Virus record (IMG/VR): IMGVR_UViG_3300035698_031650 | Location: 1-20,967 of that record | Length of the DNA: 20,967 bases | Strand: one strand, 5' to 3' | From: a virus | In this document: one piece after another, positions 14,570 through 20,967 of the stretch | Numbering within the stretch: the first letter of the stretch is position 1 | Layout: every line of letters begins with the position of its first letter | Made by a program: the position numbers and the translations under genes | Notes under the pieces: model-generated | What the model saw: only the letters and a program-made list of their open reading frames with translations | Database searches by the model: none | Told to the model about the DNA's origin: nothing

Positions 14570-15594
14570 TCCTTTTCTACCCTTATTTCCTCAATAGATG
14601 CGCCCTTAAATCTTGACAAATCCCAATCTAAAATTCCAAGAGAATTTAGGTACTTCACTAAATCATCCTTAGTCATAAGATCGTCCTCGCTTGTATACTC
14701 AAACGTCTTATAATTGTAGACCTTGCTATCCCAAGCAGGCTTTACGACATATCTACCACAATCCTCAACAACCCTTAGTGACTCTACTGTGTTTATCAGG
14801 GATTCGTGTAGCTTTTCTCCTGGCCTTATTCCAGTTACCTTTACTGTCTTATTGTAAATATCTCCAAAAATATCAGCTAAATCCTTGATTTTCATTGCGC
14901 GGAGTTTTGGAATCCACATATCTCCATTTTCTGCCTTTTTCAAAGCATCTAAAATTAGATCAATACTATCATCTAGTGTCATGATAAATCGAGTCATTTC
15001 ATCGTGAGTCAATGTTATTGCGGGAGCGTTCTCTCCAAGGTATTTGAATAGTGGAATTACAGAACCTCTAGACTCTAGAACGTTGCCATATCTGACGGCT
15101 ATATATCTAGTATCAGATGATGAGCGAGACCTTTCAGTAACGACTCGTTCAGCAATACTTTTGCACATACCATAAACATTTATTGGAGAACACGCCTTAT
15201 CTGTTGATACCATCAAAACTGTCCTAGGAAGTCTTGGGTGCACCATGTCTGTCTGCATAGGGACAGCCTCACAAGCATCCACAACATTCTGTACTCCTAG
15301 GATATTTGTTTTTATGCTCTCGCTTGGAAAATTTTCACATGTTCCAACTTGCTTTAGTGCTGATGCAATTATTATTGTTTGAGGATTTACCTTTTTTATG
15401 GCTCTTTCTACTGCCTGATAGTCTCTCATATCACCCACAATAAATTGAACCTCCCACTTTGAAGGTATTGCATTCTTAATTGTCCAATGTTTTCCTTCAT
15501 CACGAGAAAATACGACAACATCATCACTCGGACCAAGGCGATTAATTAAGGCCTTTCCAAGCGATCCAGTTCCTCCAAAAATTAAGTATCTCAT
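14566..15594 (-). CDS. Nucleotide-sugar 4,6-dehydratase, PseB/CapE type
   Basis: 342 residues, the length of the short cytosolic PseB/CapE/WbjB group, without the membrane helices of FlaA1/WbpM-type relatives. The NAD(P) loop is FGGTGSLGKAL (6-16; G7, G10, G13). Next come VVFSRDEGKHW, VGDMRDYQAV, and SALKQVGTCENFPSESIKTN, which closely follow the UDP-GlcNAc 4,6-dehydratase pattern. Catalytic residues: T131, D132 and K133 in STDKA, then Y141 and K145 (Y-x3-K). RYGNVLESRGSVIPLF and MTRFIMTLDDSIDL complete the family signature, and IRPGEKLHE marks the C-terminal part. It would make a UDP-4-keto-6-deoxy sugar for the aminotransferase downstream. The ATG at 15594 has only a weak TAGG upstream and follows a TATAAT box by 12 bases. 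5-inverting versus retaining activity cannot be decided here. Confidence 0.9.
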   Translation of the reverse strand: MRYLIFGGTGSLGKALINRLGPSDDVVVFSRDEGKHWTIKNAIPSKWEVQFIVGDMRDYQAVERAIKKVNPQTIIIASALKQVGTCENFPSESIKTNILGVQNVVDACEAVPMQTDMVHPRLPRTVLMVSTDKACSPINVYGMCKSIAERVVTERSRSSSDTRYIAVRYGNVLESRGSVIPLFKYLGENAPAITLTHDEMTRFIMTLDDSIDLILDALKKAENGDMWIPKLRAMKIKDLADIFGDIYNKTVKVTGIRPGEKLHESLINTVESLRVVEDCGRYVVKPAWDSKVYNYKTFEYTSEDDLMTKDDLVKYLNSLGILDWDLSRFKGASIEEIRVEKE

Positions 15595-15606
15595 AACCTA
15601 ATTTAC

Positions 15607-15612
15607 ATTATA
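15607..15612 (-). promoter_or_regulatory. Candidate promoter -10 box TATAAT before the dehydratase gene
   Basis: Minus-strand TTGTATAATG in the 29-base gap 15595-15623, identical over ten bases to the 10416 site. ATG 15594 follows 12 bases later. No -35 box is visible at 16-18 bases. A TATAAAAA stretch lies just upstream at 15621-15628. It would start the dehydratase-aminotransferase-acetyltransferase module as its own transcript. Confidence 0.4.
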
Positions 15613-15623
15613 CAAAAGAGTTT

Positions 15624-16091
15624 TTATATACCCTCTTTCTTGAATCTTTCCAACAAATCAAGACGATATTCTTGAGATATAGCTACAACTGACGCTCCTT
15701 CAACTAAATCAACCACTATTCCACTAAAGTAATCTTCAATAAAAGATTTTGTTAATGGAGATAAAAATACCATCAGAAAAGGTTCGGGGTTTATGTTTTT
15801 AACAAGTATTGACTCCAAGCCCTCTCTTAAGTTAGAACAATTATTGACAACAACACTGTACTTATTTGGAGGAATTCTAAAGGACTTTCCACAAAGAAGG
15901 GTTATGTTCTTATGCTTAACTACGTCTCTACATACATTTGTAAAATTTTGCGGATCTTCATCAACACCATATAATGAGCTAAAGTGATCCTTTATGGCTA
16001 TGAGCCTTTCAGATGACTGTGTTCCCAACTCTAGGTATGCGGATTTTGGAAATCCCTTTCCAAACTTAATTAAAACTTCATTCAAATTCAT
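15624..16091 (-). CDS. Small Rossmann-fold, methyltransferase-like protein
   Basis: 155 residues. Residues 18-50 (AYLELGTQSSERLIAIKDHF...LYGVDEDPQN) follow the class I SAM-methyltransferase layout: strand 1 with ELGTQSS in place of the usual E-x-G-x-G-x-G, a helix, then strand 2 ending in the acidic DED. A third strand may be NITLLCGKSF and a fourth YSVVVNNCS. The protein is shorter than a full methyltransferase (usually 200 or more residues) and motif I is degenerate, so it may be a reduced or non-catalytic version. The ATG at 16091 lies inside the last codons of the carbamoyltransferase gene. If active it could methylate a sugar in the same pathway; that is inference from position. The family call is uncertain. 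Confidence 0.6.
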   Translation of the reverse strand: MNLNEVLIKFGKGFPKSAYLELGTQSSERLIAIKDHFSSLYGVDEDPQNFTNVCRDVVKHKNITLLCGKSFRIPPNKYSVVVNNCSNLREGLESILVKNINPEPFLMVFLSPLTKSFIEDYFSGIVVDLVEGASVVAISQEYRLDLLERFKKEGI

Positions 16092-17736
16092 TTTTTTTCA
16101 CTAAATCTCCTTGTTGAGCAAAATACAGATAATCGATATCTGTCCCTAAAAAACACCTAAAGGCATCTTCAGGTGTTTCAACAATTGGTTCCCTATCATT
16201 GAATGATGTGTTTAGAACTAAAGGAACCCCAGTTATCTCATAAAAGTAACTGATAAGATCATAATACCAGGGATTTGTTTCTTTAGTTACACTTTGTATT
16301 CTCGCGGTTTGATTAAAGTGCTCAATAGCTGGAGCTTTTCCAATTTTATCTTCTTTTATTTTGAAAACAAAACCCATATAAGGACTATGAAAATAATTTT
16401 CAAACCATTCTTCCCCATGCTCTCCCAAGATTGATGGCGCGAAAGGACGATACCATTGACGATGCTTTACCTTTTCATTGATCATCGCCTTCATGTCTGG
16501 CAAAGCTGGGTTGGCTAAAATGGATCTGTTTCCTAGCGCTCTTCTACCAGATTCGCTCGAACCATTATATACGCTAATAATCTTTCCATCAGCTAACAGT
16601 TGAGCAACTTGTCGATCTGTTACTTTTTCTACATTGACCTTATCTTTATAGGAGTCGTAACATTCAACTAAATCTATTTCATATCCGCCTTCTCCTAGAT
16701 AGGGAGAGCAAAATTCCTTATCATACACCCTATCGTTATCTAAGATTGTATGATAATGATATTGCGCAGCTCCTATACTCAATCCACCATCATAAGGAAC
16801 GGGCGGGATAAAAACATTCCAATCTTTTGGAAGAAAATCTTTTACCTTACCCATAGAGACACTATTAAGAGAAACTCCTCCAGAAAAGCAAATGTTTTTA
16901 ATGTTCGAACCATTTGCTTGATTGAATGACATTGCCTGCTCAACAAGGGTTTCTAAAAATTCTTCGGTTACCCTTTGAAGAGCTGCTGCTAAATTGTATT
17001 TTTCCTGATCATCTTCTGCGATCAGTCTAAACTTATTCAGATAGGGGTGAACAACCTCTTCTTCAGGTGGCACATAGACGCCCCTGAGAGCATTTGAGGG
17101 AGCTGTAACAGCAAATTTGTGATCCTTACCCATCATCAAAACAAGTTCGTTGTAATATTTGTCAGAGTCTCCTAGAGCTGCCATTGCCATGACCGAACCT
17201 GCTTGATGTCCTCGTGGATATCCTGACCACAATTTAAAAACCCATCTTGTCATTCGACCCCATAAATCTCCCAATGAAAAAATTTCGCTAGGTATACTAA
17301 AAATCTTTTTCATATGATTTTTTTTGCAAACATAAATCGATACAGACTCTCCATGTTCATCGTCTTCCATTCCAGCATTGTCGATAGATATTGAAAAAGC
17401 TTCATCATATGGGGATGAAAAATAAGAATTTGCAGCATGACATAAGTGATGAGAATAGAATCTGACCTTTTCCTTAGGAAGTCTGTCATGTGTGTCATAA
17501 GTGTTTCCACCTCCTCTTTCAAGATTGTAAGAAGGCATTGGAGACACAAACTGATCTACGTCTTCAAGAGTCATGTTTCTAGGATGTAAAAATCTCTCCT
17601 CAAAAAGTTTAAGACTGTCTCCTCCTGACTCTTTGATTCGAGTATATCTTTCAAACTCTGTATGTTCTATAACCTTTCCGTCTTCCAATACAGCGTAGCC
17701 GCCATCGTGAGAATTCATTAATCCAACTATAATCAT
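16078..17736 (-). CDS. O-carbamoyltransferase, NodU/CmcH/TobZ family
   Basis: 552 residues, the normal two-domain size. The Kae1-like N-terminal domain (about 1-340) begins GLMNSHDGGYAVLEDGK and has the metal-binding HHLCHA (96-101) and SIDNAG (117-122), with FSGGVSLNS further on. The YrdC-like C-terminal domain (about 365-552) has the nucleotide-binding stretch GSSESGRRALGNRSIL, then KHRQWYRPFAPSIL and PLVLNTSFNDREPIVETPEDA. Family members use carbamoyl phosphate and ATP to form carbamoyl-adenylate and pass the carbamoyl group to a hydroxyl, usually of a sugar. The ATG at 17736 overlaps the upstream GT4 stop by ATGA, with GAGG 7 bases upstream. Among glycosyltransferases, a carbamoylated glycan is the likely product; carbamoylation of a modified base is the alternative. 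Confidence 0.95.
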   Translation of the reverse strand: MIIVGLMNSHDGGYAVLEDGKVIEHTEFERYTRIKESGGDSLKLFEERFLHPRNMTLEDVDQFVSPMPSYNLERGGGNTYDTHDRLPKEKVRFYSHHLCHAANSYFSSPYDEAFSISIDNAGMEDDEHGESVSIYVCKKNHMKKIFSIPSEIFSLGDLWGRMTRWVFKLWSGYPRGHQAGSVMAMAALGDSDKYYNELVLMMGKDHKFAVTAPSNALRGVYVPPEEEVVHPYLNKFRLIAEDDQEKYNLAAALQRVTEEFLETLVEQAMSFNQANGSNIKNICFSGGVSLNSVSMGKVKDFLPKDWNVFIPPVPYDGGLSIGAAQYHYHTILDNDRVYDKEFCSPYLGEGGYEIDLVECYDSYKDKVNVEKVTDRQVAQLLADGKIISVYNGSSESGRRALGNRSILANPALPDMKAMINEKVKHRQWYRPFAPSILGEHGEEWFENYFHSPYMGFVFKIKEDKIGKAPAIEHFNQTARIQSVTKETNPWYYDLISYFYEITGVPLVLNTSFNDREPIVETPEDAFRCFLGTDIDYLYFAQQGDLVKKNEFE

Positions 17737-18680
17737 TTCATTACCTCTACAAACATTTTTTCAAAAGAATCAAACCCATTAGGGATAAAAAACTTTTCTA
17801 CATTTTTAAAATTATAATCTAAAACTTCTTCACTTGATACATTATCTCTTGTTAAGATGTTCGAATTTTCAACTAAACAATCTTTATGAAGTAATTCGGG
17901 AGCATATCCAACATGTGTAGAAAGTATGGGAGTTCGTGTAGCTGCACATTCAAAAACAGCCTGTGGGCCACCCTCAAAGCGTGAACCTACGAAATATAGG
18001 TCTAGCATATTGTAAAAATCATTTAGCCTAGTAAAATTTGGAAGTTCAGAATAATGGTATCTAATATTGGATTTCTTAAGTCTGGATTGAACATATTGTC
18101 TTCGCCAACCACCAAGCAAGACCTCTACATCTTGATGAGTGCTAGACAAATCTTCAACAAAATCACAAAATACATCTGGGCCTTTTTCAAGTTTGGGAGT
18201 CTTTAAGTCAAAGCCCTCAGTATCTCTTTGAAAGCTTCCAATCAAGTATGCTTTTTCTGATATGCCATACTCTTTTCTTAGTTTTTCTTTTTCTTTTGGA
18301 TACCATATCTTATTATTTATCCAAAATGGAAAACAGTATATTGGCTTGTCAGTAAGATCTTCTATTTGCTTTTTCGTCAACTCGCACGGAACATGATAAG
18401 CATCTATAAATTTATCTCTGTCCTTAAAGTCCATTATTTCAGCAGATCGGAATTTGTCTGGTACTATGTGATGAACTGAGGCTATCACTTTCTTATTTGA
18501 TAATGTTTCCCTACCTACATCCTTCCAGCACCAATCGGCTATTAAATACACTAGATCAGAAGACTTTGCATTGTCTACAGTTACGAATTTGGAGCTAGGA
18601 TAGTTGTGATGTTCAACCCACTCTTTTACAAACCTATCGACGACCCAATTCTCATTAGGATTTAATAAAAACACTTTCAT
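17733..18680 (-). CDS. Glycosyltransferase, GT4-type (GT-B fold)
   Basis: 315 residues, rather short for GT4 because the N-terminal acceptor domain is compact (about 120 residues). The linker and second domain read YLIGSFQRDTEGFDLKTPKL, then EKGPDVF, the loop that contacts donor phosphates. EVLLGGWRR follows, and the EX7E motif EGGPQAVFE is at 236-244, followed by TPILSTHVGYAPELL. No membrane segment, so cytosolic. The ATG at 18680 and the upstream stop overlap as ATGA, and the far end overlaps the carbamoyltransferase start the same way. The carbamoyl group may therefore be added to the sugar this enzyme moves; that is inferred from linkage only. Confidence 0.9.
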   Translation of the reverse strand: MKVFLLNPNENWVVDRFVKEWVEHHNYPSSKFVTVDNAKSSDLVYLIADWCWKDVGRETLSNKKVIASVHHIVPDKFRSAEIMDFKDRDKFIDAYHVPCELTKKQIEDLTDKPIYCFPFWINNKIWYPKEKEKLRKEYGISEKAYLIGSFQRDTEGFDLKTPKLEKGPDVFCDFVEDLSSTHQDVEVLLGGWRRQYVQSRLKKSNIRYHYSELPNFTRLNDFYNMLDLYFVGSRFEGGPQAVFECAATRTPILSTHVGYAPELLHKDCLVENSNILTRDNVSSEEVLDYNFKNVEKFFIPNGFDSFEKMFVEVMK

Positions 18681-19576
18681 GAAAACACCTCAAGATATTT
18701 TTTAGCAACCTTTTCTATGTCGAGATAATCTGCCCTTACAAATGGCTTCTCTTCAGGTAAGGTGAAATTGCTAAAATTTAACTCATGTGGTAAATCATAA
18801 TCCAAAAGCTCGAAATTGTAAGGTGTTGTTTCTGGAATAATTATTCCATTATCCCTAACGATTTCGCTAGTGCCTCCTGAGTCTGTACATATTACAGGAC
18901 AACCTTCAGATAGCGCCTCTACAACAACATTTGGACAATGGTCTAGCCAGGCTAAATGAATCATGTAATCTGAATTTCTGTAAACCTTTAAGCACTCTTC
19001 GTGACTTACGCTTCCTTTAAATGCAACATTCTCTGTTAGGCTTCGATGCCCAGCCACGACTGCATTCTTTCCAAGAACAGTCATTTTTGCATCGCTCATT
19101 GTGTTTCTTATTTTTTGAAAAAGTCGAAGGTTATCTTCTAACCTTTTTTGAGGATGCCAATTTGCACTACATACAAATCTTGGGGTTGAGCTATGGGTGA
19201 AAGATGATTCGTATTTTTCAATACCATTGTGAATCACGTGAACATTGTCTCTTTTTCCAAACCATTTTTCAATCATCTGCCTATCGAATTCTGACTGAAC
19301 GATAACTGCATCAACATGATCGTATGCGTTTTTTATAAATTTGTTGTTTTCTTCAAAATTATCTGGAGAGAACCATATTCCATCAACCCTTAATATTTTT
19401 TTAGATTCTGGTGCTGGTCTGTTTCTTGGAGAGATAAAGCACATATAAACATCATATGGTTCTGAGTACTTGCTTATGGTATGACCCATCTTGAGAAACT
19501 GTTTGGCAAGCCTACTGCCAAATGAATTTGGTCCAGATGTTGATTCAAAGTCAACATTGTCAAAATATATTTTCAT
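18677..19576 (-). CDS. Glycosyltransferase, GT4-type, with D in place of first E of EX7E
   Basis: 299 residues. The N-terminal domain is short, with the SGPNSFGSRLAKQF loop at 14-27. The donor domain shows FVCSANWHPQKRLEDNLRLF (134-153, the basic KR that contacts the diphosphate), MTVLGK, the DX7E motif DHCPNVVVE at 212-220, and CPVICTDSGGTSEIV. The first glutamate of the usual EX7E is aspartate here; many GT4 members tolerate changes at this position. No membrane helix. The start forms ATGA with the upstream 63-residue gene and the stop forms ATGA with the next GT4. Donor and acceptor are unknown. Confidence 0.88.
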   Translation of the reverse strand: MKIYFDNVDFESTSGPNSFGSRLAKQFLKMGHTISKYSEPYDVYMCFISPRNRPAPESKKILRVDGIWFSPDNFEENNKFIKNAYDHVDAVIVQSEFDRQMIEKWFGKRDNVHVIHNGIEKYESSFTHSSTPRFVCSANWHPQKRLEDNLRLFQKIRNTMSDAKMTVLGKNAVVAGHRSLTENVAFKGSVSHEECLKVYRNSDYMIHLAWLDHCPNVVVEALSEGCPVICTDSGGTSEIVRDNGIIIPETTPYNFELLDYDLPHELNFSNFTLPEEKPFVRADYLDIEKVAKKYLEVFS

Positions 19577-19764
19577 CTATGTCTACCGACTATCGTTTCA
19601 ATATCTGTACCTTCAACCCATTCGGAATACTCTTTTTTAGAGATGCCTAGATAGTCATACAGTCTTTCTCTTGAACTAAGGTCTCTATACCACATTCTAA
19701 CGAAATCGTCTATTGATGATGTTTCCTTTTTACCACTTATAACTAATTCTAAATATTTTTTCAT
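19573..19764 (-). CDS. Small conserved-looking protein with LGISKKEYSEWVEG motif, unknown function
   Basis: 63 residues from ATG 19764; a GTG at 19776 would add four. The ATG is favoured because GGA lies 7 bases before it. The shape is KYLELVISG, DDFVRMWYRD, then LYDYLGISKKEYSEWVEG, ending IVGRHR. I recall a widespread group of small bacterial and phage proteins with the pattern short strand/helix, DDF/DDY-V-x-x-W, and LG-x-[ST]-x-x-EY-x-x-W-V, of unknown function. This is memory, not a search. It is soluble with no cysteines. It is coupled by ATGA to the GT4 gene, and may be a helper of that gene or an unrelated passenger. Confidence 0.72.
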   Translation of the reverse strand: MKKYLELVISGKKETSSIDDFVRMWYRDLSSRERLYDYLGISKKEYSEWVEGTDIETIVGRHR

Positions 19765-19803
19765 AATTCTTTCCACGGTCCTTCTAAGAAATTATTGCAA
19801 ATT

Positions 19804-20706
19804 TTACAAATCTTCATAAGGACCCTCCTGCATTATTTTTTCTTGAGGGTACTTTTTCTGTTCTCCGCTCTCATCTTGCGTCACAGACCACCCTAAAGGC
19901 TTCGCTATCTCCATAAAACTTACAGGACCAACAGACTCATGAATAAGACTGTCAACATTTTTTTCATAATACAGTCCACTTTCGTGAAAGCAAGAGTTGT
20001 ATTCTCCAAATCTTTTACTCTCTCGTATGAATGCATACCCTCCTCTTTTATCATCCCAGACTGACAGTGCTAATGGAACATGTGTTCTGTAAGTCTGTCC
20101 ATTTGGGAATTTTTCCTTGACCTTTCCGTCATACCAGTCTTCTGAACGACCCCAATAGGACTTATCGTGAGGCCAATCTGTGGGATATTCTCCAATATCA
20201 TAAATTTCTTTTCTGTATATTCCAGTGGTTAGAAAATGCCTATCACTACGCCTCCAATACTTCCTTTGGTCTACTAGGTCTTTTCCAACAAGTCTTGGAG
20301 TCATGTCTAGAGTGTTTCTTAGCGTTACCTTCCTAACACCATAAATCTCCAAGCAGTAACAGTCTTCCATATCCCAGAAGTCATCAATGGCTTGAGACAA
20401 TACTGACTTTGTTGCGATTAGCTGAGAATCGTCTTGCAAAAACATGATAGTCTCATTCTTGCTCATCTCAATCAACTTGTTTCGTGCAATGTACTCATCA
20501 TTTATCCAATCTCTATCTTTAGAGTCGTAAAAGAACGATGAAACATTTCTCGATTCAAGGTAATCTCTAAGTCCGGGTTCTGTCGAACCCATATCAACAA
20601 CACATACTTGAACATCGTCACCCTGAATGTCTTCAAGGGATGTAAGTAGAGCTTTTAGGTATTTGAGCCTATTGCAAGATGTTATACAAATACTAAGAGG
20701 TTTCAC
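19804..20706 (-). CDS. Glycosyltransferase, GT2-type (GT-A fold)
   Basis: 300 residues. The N-terminus is the standard GT2 opening LSICITSCNRLKYLKALLTSL (4-24). VCVVDMGSTE (34-43) gives the donor-binding Asp, RNKLIEMSKNETIMFLQDDSQL (75-96) holds the helix and the DxD-equivalent QDD metal site at 91-93, and SEDWYDGKV further on resembles the ED motif that supplies the catalytic base. No membrane segment. The start is GTG at 20706; the frame begins with the first strand, so little choice exists. A weak extended -10-like TGATACACT lies 6 bases before it. The 12-base gap to the upstream GT4 gene and the 39-base gap downstream are short. Donor and acceptor are unknown. Confidence 0.88.
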   Translation of the reverse strand: MKPLSICITSCNRLKYLKALLTSLEDIQGDDVQVCVVDMGSTEPGLRDYLESRNVSSFFYDSKDRDWINDEYIARNKLIEMSKNETIMFLQDDSQLIATKSVLSQAIDDFWDMEDCYCLEIYGVRKVTLRNTLDMTPRLVGKDLVDQRKYWRRSDRHFLTTGIYRKEIYDIGEYPTDWPHDKSYWGRSEDWYDGKVKEKFPNGQTYRTHVPLALSVWDDKRGGYAFIRESKRFGEYNSCFHESGLYYEKNVDSLIHESVGPVSFMEIAKPLGWSVTQDESGEQKKYPQEKIMQEGPYEDL

Positions 20707-20718
20707 ACCGTAAGTGTA

Positions 20719-20967
20719 TCACATTTGATCAATTATTTGAAAATATCTCTTAGCACAGTCTTCCCAAGAAACATTCCATTCAGTATTTTTCAACAAAGTG
20801 CTTTCTGACTTGATCAATGTAAGAAGTTCTCCAAAAGTTCCATATACATTATCCATCCCGGCAAATTCGACAGCACCACCTCCGTCTCTATGTACGACGG
20901 TTGGCATGTTGCAAGCCATAGCTTCAATGATATGATTTGGACCTGGATCGAAGCGAGAAGCGCTGAT
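20719..20967 (-). CDS. Glycosyltransferase, GT4-type, C-terminal part (runs off window)
   Basis: Partial gene: 82 residues are visible and the frame is open to the right window edge. The first visible residues read SASRFDPGPNHIIEAMACNM, the classic GT4 donor-site helix, with D-x7-E (DPGPNHIIE) in place of EX7E, followed by PTVVHRDGGGAVEFAG. The tail WEDCAKRYFQIIDQM is the usual C-terminal helix that packs back on the N-terminal domain. The internal ATG at 20919 is not the real start because the conserved motif lies upstream of it. It is the first gene seen in transcription order and shows that the glycosyltransferase cluster continues beyond the window. Confidence 0.85.
   Translation of the reverse strand: MSASRFDPGPNHIIEAMACNMPTVVHRDGGGAVEFAGMDNVYGTFGELLTLIKSESTLLKNTEWNVSWEDCAKRYFQIIDQM

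Noticed and set aside
17310-17549. Minus-strand 79-residue open frame inside the carbamoyltransferase
   Set aside because: It is out of frame with a complete, motif-rich enzyme and has no independent support.
1-20967. tRNA genes, CRISPR arrays, insertion sequences, integrase or attachment sites
   Set aside because: No cloverleaf-like sequence in the gaps, no spaced repeats, no transposase or integrase motifs in any frame; the window reads as a continuous phage late/accessory region.

Overview
The window looks like part of the genome of a large, AT-rich, T4-like contractile-tailed phage (Caudoviricetes, myovirus morphology). The left end carries recognisable T4-type baseplate proteins (gp6-like wedge, gp25-like wedge, an OB-fold hub/spike protein) and a gp55-like late sigma factor. 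The remainder is a dense set of sugar-handling genes of the kind known from large marine and freshwater T4-like phages. I cannot name the host or phage genus from sequence alone. Every gene lies on the minus strand, so transcription runs from right (high coordinates) to left. Neighbours are mostly joined by ATGA or TAATG start/stop overlaps, there is no gene-free stretch longer than about 60 bases, and I found no tRNA, CRISPR array, insertion sequence or convincing terminator.

Right to left: (1) 20967-17733 holds four glycosyltransferases (three GT4-type, one cut by the window end, and one GT2-type) and a 63-residue protein of unknown function. (2) 17736-15624 holds a NodU/TobZ-type O-carbamoyltransferase and a small methyltransferase-like protein. 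(3) 15594-12931 holds a nucleotide-sugar 4,6-dehydratase (PseB/CapE type), a DegT-type PLP aminotransferase and a GNAT acetyltransferase, in the order expected for building an N-acetylated amino-deoxy sugar nucleotide. (4) 12934-10445 holds three more glycosyltransferases, one of them split by a probable one-base deletion. (5) 10409-8692 holds a short UDP-sugar dehydrogenase lacking its usual C-terminal domain, and an Fe-S-type PD-(D/E)XK nuclease. (6) 8629-5629 holds two GT4 glycosyltransferases flanking an unknown protein. (7) 5635-4154 holds a membrane-anchored small protein, the gp55-like sigma factor and a coiled-coil-like protein. (8) 4152-1 holds the spike, gp25, gp6 and the start of a fibre/appendage-like protein.

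My reading is that the phage makes or alters activated sugars (dehydratase, aminotransferase, acetyltransferase, dehydrogenase). It then assembles a glycan with at least eight soluble glycosyltransferases and may decorate it with carbamoyl and perhaps methyl groups. No flippase, polymerase or membrane-anchored transferase is visible. This favours modification of a virion protein or DNA in the cytoplasm over rebuilding of a host lipopolysaccharide, but the acceptor cannot be read from this window. A TATAAT element recurs in the few real intergenic gaps, 5-12 bases before a start codon. It is a candidate promoter motif for this region, possibly read by the phage sigma factor.
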